From JAHEJX01 sp041605955 (lineage in GTDB: Bacteria > Actinomycetota > Acidimicrobiia > Spongiisociales > UBA5794): 64,000 bases of DNA. The translations under genes were made by a program, and so were the position numbers. Of the stretch, positions 1 through 8,183 are shown piece by piece (positions within the stretch are counted from its first letter, which is position 1; the number at the start of each line of letters is the position of its first letter). The notes under the pieces were generated by a model that made no database searches, was not told where the DNA came from, and worked only from the letters and a program-made list of their open reading frames with translations. Location: contig JBFIXI010000008.1 of the NCBI GenBank assembly GCA_041605955.1, positions 1 to 64,000 on the forward strand. Direction: 5' to 3'.

Positions 1-493
1 GCCCCATCGCGACTTTGCCGATGTGATCTGCCGTCAGTTCTTCCTCGATGCCTGGCACATTGAGCTGTGGCCCGCTCTGGAGACTTCGTCCGACAAAACG
101 CTCGCCGCGATCGCCGCCAAGGCGGCCATGGAGGCCCGCTACCACTTTCGGCATTCTGCCGGTTGGGTGGTGCGACTGGGCGACGGTACTGCGGAGTCCC
201 ACCGCCGCGCCCAGCGGGCCGTCGATTCCTTGTGGCGATTCACCGGTGAGCTGACCACCGGCGACGAGCTCGATTCGGCGGCGGCAACTGCCGGCCTCGG
301 CATCGATCCCGGCGATCTAGCCGCCGAGTGGCAGCGACGAGTACGGCAGACGCTCGCCGAGGCGACTTTGGTGGTGCCCGAGGATCCGTTCCAGGCGAGC
401 GGCGGCCGCATAGGTCGTCACACCGAGCACCTCGGCCATCTGTTGGCGGAGATGCAATACATGCAGCGGGCTTATCCCGGGATGGAGTGGTGA
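1..493 (+). CDS. paaC: Phenylacetyl-CoA 1,2-epoxidase subunit PaaC (3' part)
   Basis: This is the C-terminal part of PaaC, the structural partner of the catalytic subunit PaaA in the ring-1,2-phenylacetyl-CoA epoxidase. The open frame runs in from the left edge, so the true start lies outside the window. Visible family features are the all-helical ferritin-like segment (FLDAWHIELWPAL, then AAKAAMEARYHFRHSAGWVVRLGDGT) and the family ending with the HTEHLGHLLAEMQYMQRAYPG segment broken over positions 421-480. The stop codon overlaps the paaD start (TGATG at 491-495), so the two genes are translationally coupled. paaA and paaB are expected just upstream, outside the window. Confidence 0.9.
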   Translation, partial: PHRDFADVICRQFFLDAWHIELWPALETSSDKTLAAIAAKAAMEARYHFRHSAGWVVRLGDGTAESHRRAQRAVDSLWRFTGELTTGDELDSAAATAGLGIDPGDLAAEWQRRVRQTLAEATLVVPEDPFQASGGRIGRHTEHLGHLLAEMQYMQRAYPGMEW

Positions 494-939
494 TGTCTGC
501 TCAACTGGACACGGTCAGGGCCATCGTGGCTGCAGTGCGTGACCCGGAGCTTCCGAGCCTCACCATCGATGACCTCGGCATCTTGCGCGACGTGCGGATC
601 GAGGGAGAAACCGTGATCGTCGCGATCACCCCTACCTACTCCGGATGTCCGGCGCTGGGCGTCATCGCTGAAGACATCGTCGCCGCGCTGCGCTCACACG
701 CCCTGGAGTCCCGGGTGGAGACTGTGTTGAGCCCCGCCTGGACCACCGACTGGATGAGCGACGAAGCCAAGCAGCGTCTGCTCAGCGAAGGGGTCGCCCC
801 TCCGGGAGCCACGTCCTGTCCGCAGTGCGGCTCCGAGGAAATCGAGCCGATCTCCGAGTACGGCGCCACCGCGTGCCAGGCGCTGTATACGTGCCGGGCC
901 TGCGCCGAGCCATTCCCATACTTCAAAGTTCATCGGTGA
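493..939 (+). CDS. paaD: Phenylacetate-CoA oxygenase assembly protein PaaD
   Basis: PaaD is a MIP18/SufT-type (DUF59) protein thought to help assemble the iron centre of the PaaABCE epoxidase. The 148-residue product has the DUF59 core (VRDPELPSLTIDDLGILRDV, then the TPTYSGCPA motif with its conserved Cys) and the PaaD-specific C-terminal zinc ribbon (CPQCGS near residue 111, then CQALYTCRAC), ending FPYFKVHR. The ATG at 493 overlaps the paaC stop, and an upstream in-frame start would be buried in paaC. The downstream paaE GTG overlaps the last codons, so paaC-paaD-paaE form one coupled operon. Confidence 0.93.
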   Translation: MSAQLDTVRAIVAAVRDPELPSLTIDDLGILRDVRIEGETVIVAITPTYSGCPALGVIAEDIVAALRSHALESRVETVLSPAWTTDWMSDEAKQRLLSEGVAPPGATSCPQCGSEEIEPISEYGATACQALYTCRACAEPFPYFKVHR

Positions 940-2003
940 GCGGGGCAGAGTTCCATCGGCTCACGGTCGCCGCCGTCGAGCGGCTCACCGACGAGGCGGT
1001 GGCGATCGAGTTCACGGTCCCGCCCGAGTTGCGTCCCGAGTTTCGTTTCATTGCCGGCCAACATGTCATTGTTCGCCGCGAGATCGATGGTCACGACGTA
1101 CGGCGCAGTTACTCGCTGTGTGTTCCCGCAGATAGCGGCCCGCTGCGGGTGGCCGTCAAACAGGTTCCCGATGGCTTGTTCTCGACGTTCGCCCTCAAGG
1201 AGCTCACTCCGGGGATGACTCTTGACGTGACTCCGCCTATCGGAGACTTCTTCGTTGTTCCTGACAGCTCACGGCGCGCCAGATACTGCGCCATCGCCGC
1301 CGGCAGCGGCATCACGCCGGTGCTCTCGATCGTGGCGACGCTCCTGGAGAAAGAGCCGGAATCGGAGGTCTACCTCATCTACGGCAATCGGCACGGAGGT
1401 TCGGTGATGTTCCTCGACGAGCTGGCCGATCTCAAGGACCGCTACCTCGATCGCTTCGTGCTGATCCACGTGCTCAGCCGGGAGTCGACCGACATCCCGC
1501 TGTTCGCGGGTCGGTTGGATTTCACCAAGATCGCGGAGCTGCTGGACGCGGTGATTCCCGTCGCGTCGATCGATCGCTGGTTCCTGTGCGGCCCGCTCGG
1601 GGTCGTCGAAGCGGCGCAAGAGGTGCTGCGAGCGCGCGGGGTTGCGGACGAGGCCGTCAGCCACGAGCTGTTCTACGATCAACGCCCGCCGCAGATGCCT
1701 CGCGACGTGGCCGGGGCTGCCGACGGGGCGACCGTGCGATTCACGCTGGGAGGCCGCACGTCGCAGGTGCGGGTGAGCCCGACCGGGCCGCCCATCCTCG
1801 ACTACGTGCTGTCGGTTCGGTCGGACGCCCCGTTCTCCTGTCGCAACGGGGCGTGCGCTTCGTGTCGAGCCCTGGTGATCGACGGGGCAGTCGAGATGCA
1901 TCACAACTGGTGTCTCACCGATGCTGAGGTGGCCGCCGGCCAAGTGCTCACGTGCCAATCGCGCCCCACGACCGAGCGGGTGGAGCTCACCTACGACATT
2001 TGA
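936..2003 (+). CDS. paaE: Phenylacetyl-CoA epoxidase reductase subunit PaaE
   Basis: PaaE passes electrons from NAD(P)H through FAD and a [2Fe-2S] cluster to the PaaABC epoxidase. The 355-residue length matches the family. The N-terminal ferredoxin-reductase module shows the FAD-binding RSYSLC motif and the pyridine-nucleotide motif AAGSGITPVLSI, with CGPLG near the end of that domain. The C-terminal plant-type ferredoxin domain has CRNGACASC followed about 30 residues later by the fourth cluster cysteine in LTCQS. The GTG at 936 overlaps the paaD stop and gives the family-like N-terminus; earlier in-frame starts lie inside paaD. Confidence 0.93.
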   Translation: MSGAEFHRLTVAAVERLTDEAVAIEFTVPPELRPEFRFIAGQHVIVRREIDGHDVRRSYSLCVPADSGPLRVAVKQVPDGLFSTFALKELTPGMTLDVTPPIGDFFVVPDSSRRARYCAIAAGSGITPVLSIVATLLEKEPESEVYLIYGNRHGGSVMFLDELADLKDRYLDRFVLIHVLSRESTDIPLFAGRLDFTKIAELLDAVIPVASIDRWFLCGPLGVVEAAQEVLRARGVADEAVSHELFYDQRPPQMPRDVAGAADGATVRFTLGGRTSQVRVSPTGPPILDYVLSVRSDAPFSCRNGACASCRALVIDGAVEMHHNWCLTDAEVAAGQVLTCQSRPTTERVELTYDI

Positions 2004-2034
2004 TGGTGGCCGAGCCGACGACCGGGCGGGGTCT

Positions 2035-2763
2035 CTAGTGGCCGCGGCTCATCCGGCGGAGAGCGCGCAGAGTCTTCTTCTTGCCACGCTTCCGCCCCGG
2101 TTCCTCCGGCCTTACGACCGGCGGGCGCGACGGCGCGGCACTCTCCTCGGAGAAGGAGGCGGCTCGCTCCGGCTCGAGGGTGCGCACTTTGGAGATCACC
2201 GCCCACCCAACGGCGATGAGAGCGATCGCGCCGAGCAGCGGCAAGATCGATGTCGTGAGCGCTGCCTCGTCCTCGGCTTGTGTCGAAACGGTCAGTGGGG
2301 CCCGACCCCTGTCCTGCCCTGTGGCGGTTTGATACGCCGCCGGGATCGTGTTGGGGGCGCCGACGAATCCCTGAGTGGCGCTGCAGGCGCTCGCCAAGAA
2401 GGGGGGCCGAGCGTTCTCCGGAATGAACAGATAGCGCTCGTCGGCTTCGAAGCGGCGGTCGGTGGCGGCGGCCGATCCGTCCGCCCGCGTCATGCCGCGC
2501 ACCTCGACAATTTGCGGGAGGTCGCGACCCTTCCACACCGAAAGCACCTTCACCTCGGCTATCCGATCCGTGTCCTTGGTGCTGATCACGTCTCCGACGA
2601 ACACCGACTGCGCCGTGGCGATCGCCCCGGCGGTGTCTCGCATTGGTGCGCACTGCGCAAGAGCGGCGCCCGTTCCTCCGCCCGGCAGAACAACAAGAGC
2701 CGCACCCGCCACGGCAAGCGAGGCAACACGCAATGAGGAGACGTGGCGAGTCAGCGCCTTCAT
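2035..2763 (-). CDS. Secreted TIMP/NTR-like protein with C-terminal anchor (cassette 1)
   Basis: A 242-residue exported protein with no assigned function. It has a signal peptide (about 1-36, ending ALA-Q), then a mature domain opening with CAPMRD (Cys38) and carrying AQSVFVGDV, a KVLSVWKG strand and ASACSATQGF. This Cys...vFvG...vwKG...Cs.T layout is that of TIMP/netrin-like (NTR) OB-fold domains. A hydrophobic segment (LLGAIALIAVGWAVI, about 170-190) and a Lys/Arg-rich tail follow, so the domain should face outward with a cytoplasmic basic tail. It is the last gene of a TadE-TadG-NTR cassette, 36 bp after the TadG-like gene, and is paralogous to the protein encoded at 5604-6434. The NTR call is by motif reading only. 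Confidence 0.6.
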   Translation of the reverse strand: MKALTRHVSSLRVASLAVAGAALVVLPGGGTGAALAQCAPMRDTAGAIATAQSVFVGDVISTKDTDRIAEVKVLSVWKGRDLPQIVEVRGMTRADGSAAATDRRFEADERYLFIPENARPPFLASACSATQGFVGAPNTIPAAYQTATGQDRGRAPLTVSTQAEDEAALTTSILPLLGAIALIAVGWAVISKVRTLEPERAASFSEESAAPSRPPVVRPEEPGRKRGKKKTLRALRRMSRGH

Positions 2764-2799
2764 ACCCGAGCTATCGGCCGATGCCGCTTTGCCCTCAAG

Positions 2800-4557
2800 C
2801 TATCTGATCAGCTGCGACTGCGGGGCGAACGGGAACAGCACAGCATCTGTGAAGCTGGGCTGCACCACGATGCGGCCGTTGCCGCCCACATCCAGTCTTC
2901 GAGCGATGAACTGCGCCGCCACCTGAACTTGGGAGCCGCTTCCCTGGTAGCTGATGGTTGCCCAGGGGGCGAAGAACACCCCTTCGAGATCCATCGTCGA
3001 CCCGCCGGACAGGCCAATTGTGCCGCTGGATTCCGCCCACATTGCCAAGTTGTCGAAGTTGCCGCTGACCGGCGCCGTCCAGATTATGGCGCCGCCGCCG
3101 CCGGTCATGCTGATGTCCGAGCTATCGGACATGTAGAGGGCGGTCTGGTGCAGGAGAATCCCGGACCCGCCGGCCTTGCTGATCCGGCCGTCCCGCATGT
3201 ACATGATGGCGGCATCCGTGTCGGGCGAGAACGGTGGGCCACCAGAGGGGTCGGCGTTGACGGCCAGAATTCCCGAGCCGTTCAGCTGGACATCGCCGTC
3301 GAAGACGAGGTTGCCGCCCTGAAACACCACGGTGTCGTTGACGCGGAAGTTGTTGCAGTCCATGTGCCAGTTGCCGGCAGGCACGACTACCGCAGACGTA
3401 TTACAGGAGTACCCGGCTCCCGTCCACGAGGTGTAGCCGGCCGGGGTGCCGACGCCGCCGAGGGCACTCACGAGGTTGTCGATATGGGGAGCCGGCGGTG
3501 CGAGGCAGGGGACGATCTCCCACCCGGCGGGGAAGGGATACGAGGCCTTGCAGTTGTAGGTGTGGTCCACCGGAGCCCGCGTGAGACGCTCTTTGCGCAG
3601 CGACGGGTCCGGAGCGACGACTCCGGCATTGGTGCAGGCCGGGTAGTTGCATCCCGGCACCCCGGGAGCGATCAGCTCGATCTCACCACAGCCCTCGCCA
3701 ACCAGCTTCCCTCCGGGGCCGACGTGGGTCCCCACCTGGGTCGGGCAGCCGGCAGCGCCGTCGGCCCTGATGAAGCCGTTGCTACCGTCGACGTTGACGA
3801 CACCGTTGGCGCCGCACGTCCCGGTCGCATCCGAGTCGACTGCGATGTAGCCCGGATCCAGCGAATCGGTGATCGGGTTGTAGACCGCGTCTACGATGAC
3901 GCCGCCGCTGGAGGACCCGCCGCCGGAAGCTGAGAGAGCGTTGCAGTCGTAGCGCTCCAGAATGAGCAGATTGAGCGCAACGTCCTCACTCGGCGGCTGA
4001 TACGAGCGGGCCACCGCGTGGATCTGGCTGTTCTGCGAGGTGGCACCGAGAAGTCGGCCGAACAGGTAGTTGTGGGTGCTCTGCATGGAGATCCCGATAC
4101 GCTCACAGCCGTAGCCGTCGTCGCTGTGGACCGCCTGACCCGGGCTGCCGATGGTCGACGGCTGCAGGAGTGGGCTGCCGTCGAGGACCGGATATGTGAT
4201 CGTGGCGATCCAATCGCCGGCGGTGGCCGTGGTAGTGACACTCGGAGTCAATGGGTCGCACTCCGTCGTGAATATCAGGCAGTCGCCACCCGTGAAGGGC
4301 CCGGCGCTGGGGAGGTTCAGCTCGAGATAGTCGAGCGCGGTTTCACAGCCGCGGCGACCGTCGCCGTCATACACCTCGAGGGCACCGGCGGTCGCGGCCG
4401 CGTCGGCCACGGTCTGGCTGACTGCCCGATTCACTCGGATGGCGCCCAAGTCGATGACCAGGGCCGCGATTGCCAGCAGGGTGACCATGGCGAACACCAC
4501 GGTCAACAGCACCGCGCCCCGCTCGCGCTCTGAAGTTGCCGATGCAGGTCGCATCAT
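2800..4557 (-). CDS. TadG-like surface protein with beta-rich C-terminal half (cassette 1)
   Basis: A 585-residue protein whose N-terminus (ERGAVLLTVVFAMVTLLAIA, then LVIDLGAIRVNRAVSQTVAD and AAATAGAL) is the Tad/Flp pilus TadG-type membrane anchor with the pseudopilin-like segment. The remainder is extracytoplasmic, rich in Gly, Ser, Thr, Asp and Cys. The last 200 residues carry short strand-like repeats (LVFDGDVQLNGSGILAVN, SDSSDISMTGGGGAIIW, LEGVFFAPWATISYQGSG) that suggest a beta-helix-like fold. The start overlaps the stop of the TadE-like gene by 4 bp. The close paralogue is at 6438-8183. The size is much greater than that of ordinary TadG, and no secretion ATPase or pilin gene is in the window. 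Confidence 0.72.
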   Translation of the reverse strand: MMRPASATSERERGAVLLTVVFAMVTLLAIAALVIDLGAIRVNRAVSQTVADAAATAGALEVYDGDGRRGCETALDYLELNLPSAGPFTGGDCLIFTTECDPLTPSVTTTATAGDWIATITYPVLDGSPLLQPSTIGSPGQAVHSDDGYGCERIGISMQSTHNYLFGRLLGATSQNSQIHAVARSYQPPSEDVALNLLILERYDCNALSASGGGSSSGGVIVDAVYNPITDSLDPGYIAVDSDATGTCGANGVVNVDGSNGFIRADGAAGCPTQVGTHVGPGGKLVGEGCGEIELIAPGVPGCNYPACTNAGVVAPDPSLRKERLTRAPVDHTYNCKASYPFPAGWEIVPCLAPPAPHIDNLVSALGGVGTPAGYTSWTGAGYSCNTSAVVVPAGNWHMDCNNFRVNDTVVFQGGNLVFDGDVQLNGSGILAVNADPSGGPPFSPDTDAAIMYMRDGRISKAGGSGILLHQTALYMSDSSDISMTGGGGAIIWTAPVSGNFDNLAMWAESSGTIGLSGGSTMDLEGVFFAPWATISYQGSGSQVQVAAQFIARRLDVGGNGRIVVQPSFTDAVLFPFAPQSQLIR

Positions 4558-5132
4558 GGACTGAACCGTTCGAAGCGGGCGACCGATTGGCTGGTGAGCG
4601 TGACCGTGCGCGAGAAGTAGAAGACGATGAGGTCGCTGTCGCGCTGCAGCTCGACCTGCACCCGGCGCTCGTCATTGGGGCGGGTATCCGCCACGCACGG
4701 CTGGTTGGAGAACGTGCTCGTCCCGAGCGGGTCGACCACGACTCGCCTGGTCTGGTCCGCCGCGGAAGATCCGTCAGGATGGACGTACGCCACGCATACC
4801 TGACGACCGGCTTGGCCTGTGTCGAGGCTGCCGGTGGCGGTGGCGACGGCCACGTCGGCCACCTGCTGCAACCAGGTGTCGAGGCTGCTGCTCACCGGAA
4901 GAGTCGCTGCATAGCGGGCCGTCTCCCGGGCCGCGTTGTCGATCGAGAGGTTGTGGCTGAAAGCCACCCCGCCGGACACGATTCCGAAGAGGAGCGAGAG
5001 GAGGATCGGCAGGATGAGGGCGAACTCGATGAGCTGCGCGCCTCGTTCCGACGACGTGGCGATGCCACGCAGTCGTCTATTGACAAGAGAGCCCGCCCGG
5101 CGAGCTCGAGACCTGATTGGTGTCAAATCCAC
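4554..5132 (-). CDS. TadE-like pseudopilin protein (cassette 1)
   Basis: A 192-residue TadE-family protein. The family hallmark is ERGAQLIEFALILPILLSLL near residues 29-48, with the conserved Glu inside the hydrophobic segment, then GGVAFSHNLSIDNAARETAR. TadE proteins are minor pseudopilins of type IVc (Tad/Flp) systems. The GTG start at 5132 follows an AGGGCGGAG ribosome binding site and a sigma-28-like promoter 20 bp upstream. The gene is the first of the cassette and overlaps the TadG-like gene by 4 bp. The paralogue at 8180-8755 is alike over nearly its whole length, including FSHNL.DNAARETAR and the end TLTSQS.ARFER. Confidence 0.8.
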   Translation of the reverse strand: MDLTPIRSRARRAGSLVNRRLRGIATSSERGAQLIEFALILPILLSLLFGIVSGGVAFSHNLSIDNAARETARYAATLPVSSSLDTWLQQVADVAVATATGSLDTGQAGRQVCVAYVHPDGSSAADQTRRVVVDPLGTSTFSNQPCVADTRPNDERRVQVELQRDSDLIVFYFSRTVTLTSQSVARFERFSP

Positions 5133-5151
5133 CTCCGCCCTAACCCTTTCT

Positions 5152-5180
5152 TATTCGGCGTAAAGGGCAAGAATCTTTAA
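5152..5180 (-). promoter_or_regulatory. Sigma-28 (FliA/WhiG)-type promoter of cassette 1
   Basis: Read on the minus strand: TTAAAGATT, then GCCGAATA, with 16 bp between TAAA and GCCGAATA. The established FliA consensus is TAAAGTTT-N11-GCCGATAA, which puts 15 bp between TAAA and GCCGATAA. The predicted start of transcription lies about 14 nt before the TadE-like GTG. Cassette 2 has the same element at the same place with the same 16-bp spacing. Confidence 0.65.
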
Positions 5181-5273
5181 CCAGCAGGCGGCGGGACACC
5201 GCGTCAGATGCGGGTGGAGTCATGGCCGGGCGAGTCCTGGGTAACAGGTCCTGGGCGGCGCCACATCCGACGA

Positions 5274-5279
5274 TAGAAT
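5274..5279 (+). promoter_or_regulatory. -10 box of leaderless zinc-ribbon gene
   Basis: TAGAAT lies 7 nt before the GTG at 5287, so the transcript should begin at or next to the start codon. No Shine-Dalgarno sequence lies between them. Confidence 0.6.
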
Positions 5280-5286
5280 CATCACT

Positions 5287-5652
5287 GTGACGAAATCGCC
5301 GAGCGCCGTCTGCGGCTGGTGTGGGGAGCCGTTGCCGCAGGTCACCGGGCCGGGCCGGCCGCGCCGTTATTGCCGACGGAGCCATCGCCAGCGCTACTAC
5401 GAGGCGCAGCGGTTGGGCGAGCGCCGCGGGATCGGGGACGACGAGGTGCTGATCTCCCGACGGGTGTGGGATCAGCTGCGCGATGCCCTGTTTCGCCTCC
5501 AGGCGGCGACCGAGGACGTTGCGATGGACGTCATGGGGGGAAAGCCGACCAAGGCGGAGTACATAGAAGCTCTGGCTCACCTCACTCAAGCGGTGAGCGA
5601 GCTTCAGGAGGTCTCGGTGGAGCCGCTGGCTCTGCGAGCCGAAGTTAGGTGA
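5287..5652 (+). CDS. Small zinc-ribbon protein, function unknown
   Basis: A 121-residue protein. Residues 9-38 hold CGWCGEPLPQ, then GRPRRYCRRSHRQRYYEAQR, a pattern seen in small actinobacterial proteins with a CxxC...YCRRxxRQRxYE element; here the usual second C of the second pair is His. The rest is helical (ISRRVWDQLRDALFRLQAAT). No catalytic motif is seen, and a nucleic-acid-binding or regulatory role is a guess. The GTG start sits 7 nt after a TAGAAT box. Its last 49 bp overlap the convergent NTR-like gene at 5604. It lies between the two TadE-TadG-NTR cassettes and reads the opposite way. Confidence 0.6.
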   Translation: MTKSPSAVCGWCGEPLPQVTGPGRPRRYCRRSHRQRYYEAQRLGERRGIGDDEVLISRRVWDQLRDALFRLQAATEDVAMDVMGGKPTKAEYIEALAHLTQAVSELQEVSVEPLALRAEVR

Positions 5653-6434
5653 CGCTCTACGCGCCGCCGGTACAGCCAAAACCCGCGCGCTTGCTTCTTG
5701 AGGAGGCGTCGCGAGGCGCGTGAGCCTCGCTTGGCGTCTCGCGCGAAGTTGCGGCGCCGCGGCTTGCGAGTCTTGATCGGTTTCTCAGCCGGTACCTGGT
5801 CGCGCGCCATGCCGAGCTCGGCCCGCTCCGGCTGCAGATTGCGATGCCGGGTTACCAAGGCCGACAGTCCGGCGATCAACGCGAGCACCCCCAACAGGGG
5901 GACGACGCCGGCGGCCACAGCCGCCTCGCCTCCGTCGCCGGTCACGGTGGCGACCGGTTGCCGTCCGGAGGCGGTGCCGGCGGCCTCCTGATAGGACGGC
6001 GGGATGAGGTTGGCGGGGCCGCTGAAGCGCTGCGTGGCACTGCAGGCCGTAGCCATGAACGGATCACGACCATTCTCGGCCACCACTAGGTACTGAACGC
6101 CGGTCTGGAACTGGCGATCAGATCCGGACGGGGGAGCGTCGGCCGTCAGGGCTCCCCTGACCTCCACGTGGCCCGGAAGGTTGGGACCTTTCCAGATGGA
6201 GGTCACCTCCATCTCGGAGACCCGGCCGTCGAGCGAGACGGCCGTCGTCCTGCCCACGAAGACGACCTCCGCAGTGGCGATGGCCGCGGCCGTATCGCGC
6301 GGCGGAGCACATTGGGCCGTCGCGGGTGCGGGCCCGCCCAGGAGGATGGCGGCCATGAGGCCGACGGCGGCGAGAGGCCGGGTCAGCCATGCGAGCGACC
6401 GTGACGTCGCCGCGTGTGAGGGGCACGTCACCAT
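5604..6434 (-). CDS. Secreted TIMP/NTR-like protein with C-terminal anchor (cassette 2)
   Basis: A 276-residue paralogue of the protein at 2035-2763. It has a signal peptide to about residue 40 (PATA-Q), Cys42 in CAPPRDTAAAIATAEVVFVG, a TSIWKG strand and TACSATQRF, so the two presumed disulfide cysteines are kept. A membrane segment (VVPLLGVLALIAGLSALV) is followed by an 80-residue basic tail that is longer than in the paralogue and strongly Arg/Lys-rich (KTRKPRRRNFARDAKRG). The ATG is 3 bp after the TadG-like stop. Its 3' end overlaps the convergent zinc-ribbon gene by 49 bp. Function unknown; probably an outward-facing partner of the TadE/TadG-like proteins. Confidence 0.6.
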   Translation of the reverse strand: MVTCPSHAATSRSLAWLTRPLAAVGLMAAILLGGPAPATAQCAPPRDTAAAIATAEVVFVGRTTAVSLDGRVSEMEVTSIWKGPNLPGHVEVRGALTADAPPSGSDRQFQTGVQYLVVAENGRDPFMATACSATQRFSGPANLIPPSYQEAAGTASGRQPVATVTGDGGEAAVAAGVVPLLGVLALIAGLSALVTRHRNLQPERAELGMARDQVPAEKPIKTRKPRRRNFARDAKRGSRASRRLLKKQARGFWLYRRRVERHLTSARRASGSTETS

Positions 6435-6437
6435 GGT

Positions 6438-8183
6438 CTAGCGGATCAAGCGGGACTCGGGTACCGGAGGCCACTTGACTGCCCGTGAGTAGTTGGGTCG
6501 CACCACCAGCGTGCCGTTGCCGCTTGCCGACAGTCGCCGGGCAATGAACTGCGCCTCGGCCTGATCCTGCGAGCCGTTGCCCGAGTATGCGATCTCCGCC
6601 CAGGGCGCGAAGAACGTGCCTCGCAAGACCAAACCGGAGGATCCCGCCAGCTTGGCCTCGTCATCGGACTCCGCCCACAAGGCCAAGCCGTCGAAATCTC
6701 CGGCGACCGACGAGGTCCACACGAGGGTTCCGGAGCCGCCCGTCATCGAGATCTCGTAGTCGTCCGTTGCATAGACCGTCATATTGCGGATAATCAGGCT
6801 GGCTTGACCGCCCTTGTTCAGCACACCGTCGCGGAGGAAGAGGATGGCCTCGTCCGAAGCGGGAGAGAAGGGCGCGGCGAGGCCGGTGACGTTGACTGCC
6901 AGCACGGCGTCCGAGTTGAGCGTGATCGAGCCGTCGATGATCACGTCGCCGCCGGTGAACGCCACCGTTTCCCTGGGTCGGAAGGTGGGACAGTCGATGT
7001 GCCAATTCCCGGCGGGGACCAGGATGTCGAAGGTGGGATTGCACGGATATCCGGCACCCGTCCACGTAGTGAATCCTCCCGGCGTCCCATTACCGCCGTA
7101 CGCCGCGACCAGGTTGTCGATGTGCGGTGCAGGCGTGTCGCTGCACCCCTCGATCTCCCACCCGACCGGCATGGGATAGCTCGGCTTGCAGTTGTAGAGG
7201 TGATCTACCGGGGCCCGGGTGAGTCGAGCTCCCATCGCACTTGGATCTGGGGCCACGATGCCGTTGCCGGTGCAGGCGGGGTAGTTGCAGCCGGGCGTCC
7301 CGGGGGCGAGAAGCTCGATGGTGCCGCAGCCCTCACCGACCAACTTGCCGCCATCCCCGATTCGGGTACCGGTCTGGCCGGCGCATCCCGCCGGGCCGTC
7401 GGCGCGAATGGCGCTACCTGCCCCGGAGACGTCCATCACTCCGTTGCCGCCGCAGCTACCCGAGCCGTCGGAGTCGACTGCGACGTATCCGTGGTCGAGC
7501 TCATCGTCGACTGCGTCGTAGACCGCGTCGACGACGATGGTGGCGCCGCCGCTCGATCGCAACGCGGCGCAGTCGTATCGCTCGAGCACGAGCAGGTTGA
7601 TGGCAACGTCGTTGTCGCTGTTGGCGATCGATTTGGCTACGGCATGGATCTCGCTGGTCTGGCTGGTGGCGCCCAGCAGTCGGCCGAACATGTACTGCTG
7701 GGTGCTCTGAAGGGATACTGCGAATCGATCGCAGGGATCACCGTCGTCGGTATGGAGGGCTTGGGATGGTCGACCGACGGCGGAGGGCTGCAGCAGTGGG
7801 CTCCCATCCGACACCGGATAGGTAACCGTGGCCACCCACGATCCGGATGTGCCCGATGTCGACGCAGGAAGCGACATGCCATCGCAGCTCGTCCCCAGCG
7901 AGAGGCAGTCTGCCCCCGAGAAGGGGACGCCCGAGGGCATGTTGATGTCCAGATACGCAAAGGCGGTTTCGCATCCCGCCTGGCCGTTGCTGCCGTCGGC
8001 ATCGAGCGCCCCCGCCGTGGCTGCAGAATCGGCCAGTGTCTGGCTCAGAGATCGGTTGACGCGGACGGCGGCTAGGTCGAGCACCAGGCCGGCGATGGCC
8101 AGCACCGTGATCATGCCGGCGGTCACCGTCAGGAGAATCGACCCCGACTCGTTTCGCAGCTGCGCCCGGTATCGCTTCATCAT
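6438..8183 (-). CDS. TadG-like surface protein with beta-rich C-terminal half (cassette 2)
   Basis: A 581-residue paralogue of the protein at 2800-4557. The N-terminal TadG-type anchor reads ESGSILLTVTAGMITVLAIA, then LVLDLAAVRVNRSLSQTLAD. The following region keeps the paralogue's landmarks in order: GCETA.AYLD-type segment, YMFGRLLGATSQTSEIHAVAKS, NLLVLERYDC, KLVGEGCG-IELLAPGTPGCNYPAC, TRAPVDHLYNCKPSYP and the beta-rich end SGLVLRGTFFAPWAEIAYSG. The overlap with the upstream TadE-like stop (8180-8183) is the same 4 bp as in cassette 1. The paired cysteines suggest folding outside the cytoplasm. Function unknown; an outer-surface or appendage component is inferred. Confidence 0.72.
   Translation of the reverse strand: MMKRYRAQLRNESGSILLTVTAGMITVLAIAGLVLDLAAVRVNRSLSQTLADSAATAGALDADGSNGQAGCETAFAYLDINMPSGVPFSGADCLSLGTSCDGMSLPASTSGTSGSWVATVTYPVSDGSPLLQPSAVGRPSQALHTDDGDPCDRFAVSLQSTQQYMFGRLLGATSQTSEIHAVAKSIANSDNDVAINLLVLERYDCAALRSSGGATIVVDAVYDAVDDELDHGYVAVDSDGSGSCGGNGVMDVSGAGSAIRADGPAGCAGQTGTRIGDGGKLVGEGCGTIELLAPGTPGCNYPACTGNGIVAPDPSAMGARLTRAPVDHLYNCKPSYPMPVGWEIEGCSDTPAPHIDNLVAAYGGNGTPGGFTTWTGAGYPCNPTFDILVPAGNWHIDCPTFRPRETVAFTGGDVIIDGSITLNSDAVLAVNVTGLAAPFSPASDEAILFLRDGVLNKGGQASLIIRNMTVYATDDYEISMTGGSGTLVWTSSVAGDFDGLALWAESDDEAKLAGSSGLVLRGTFFAPWAEIAYSGNGSQDQAEAQFIARRLSASGNGTLVVRPNYSRAVKWPPVPESRLIR

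Noticed and set aside
5279..5297. TCACTGTGACG at the zinc-ribbon start as a third copy of the aco palindrome
   Set aside because: The outer arms do not pair, and the match includes the start codon itself, so it is probably chance.
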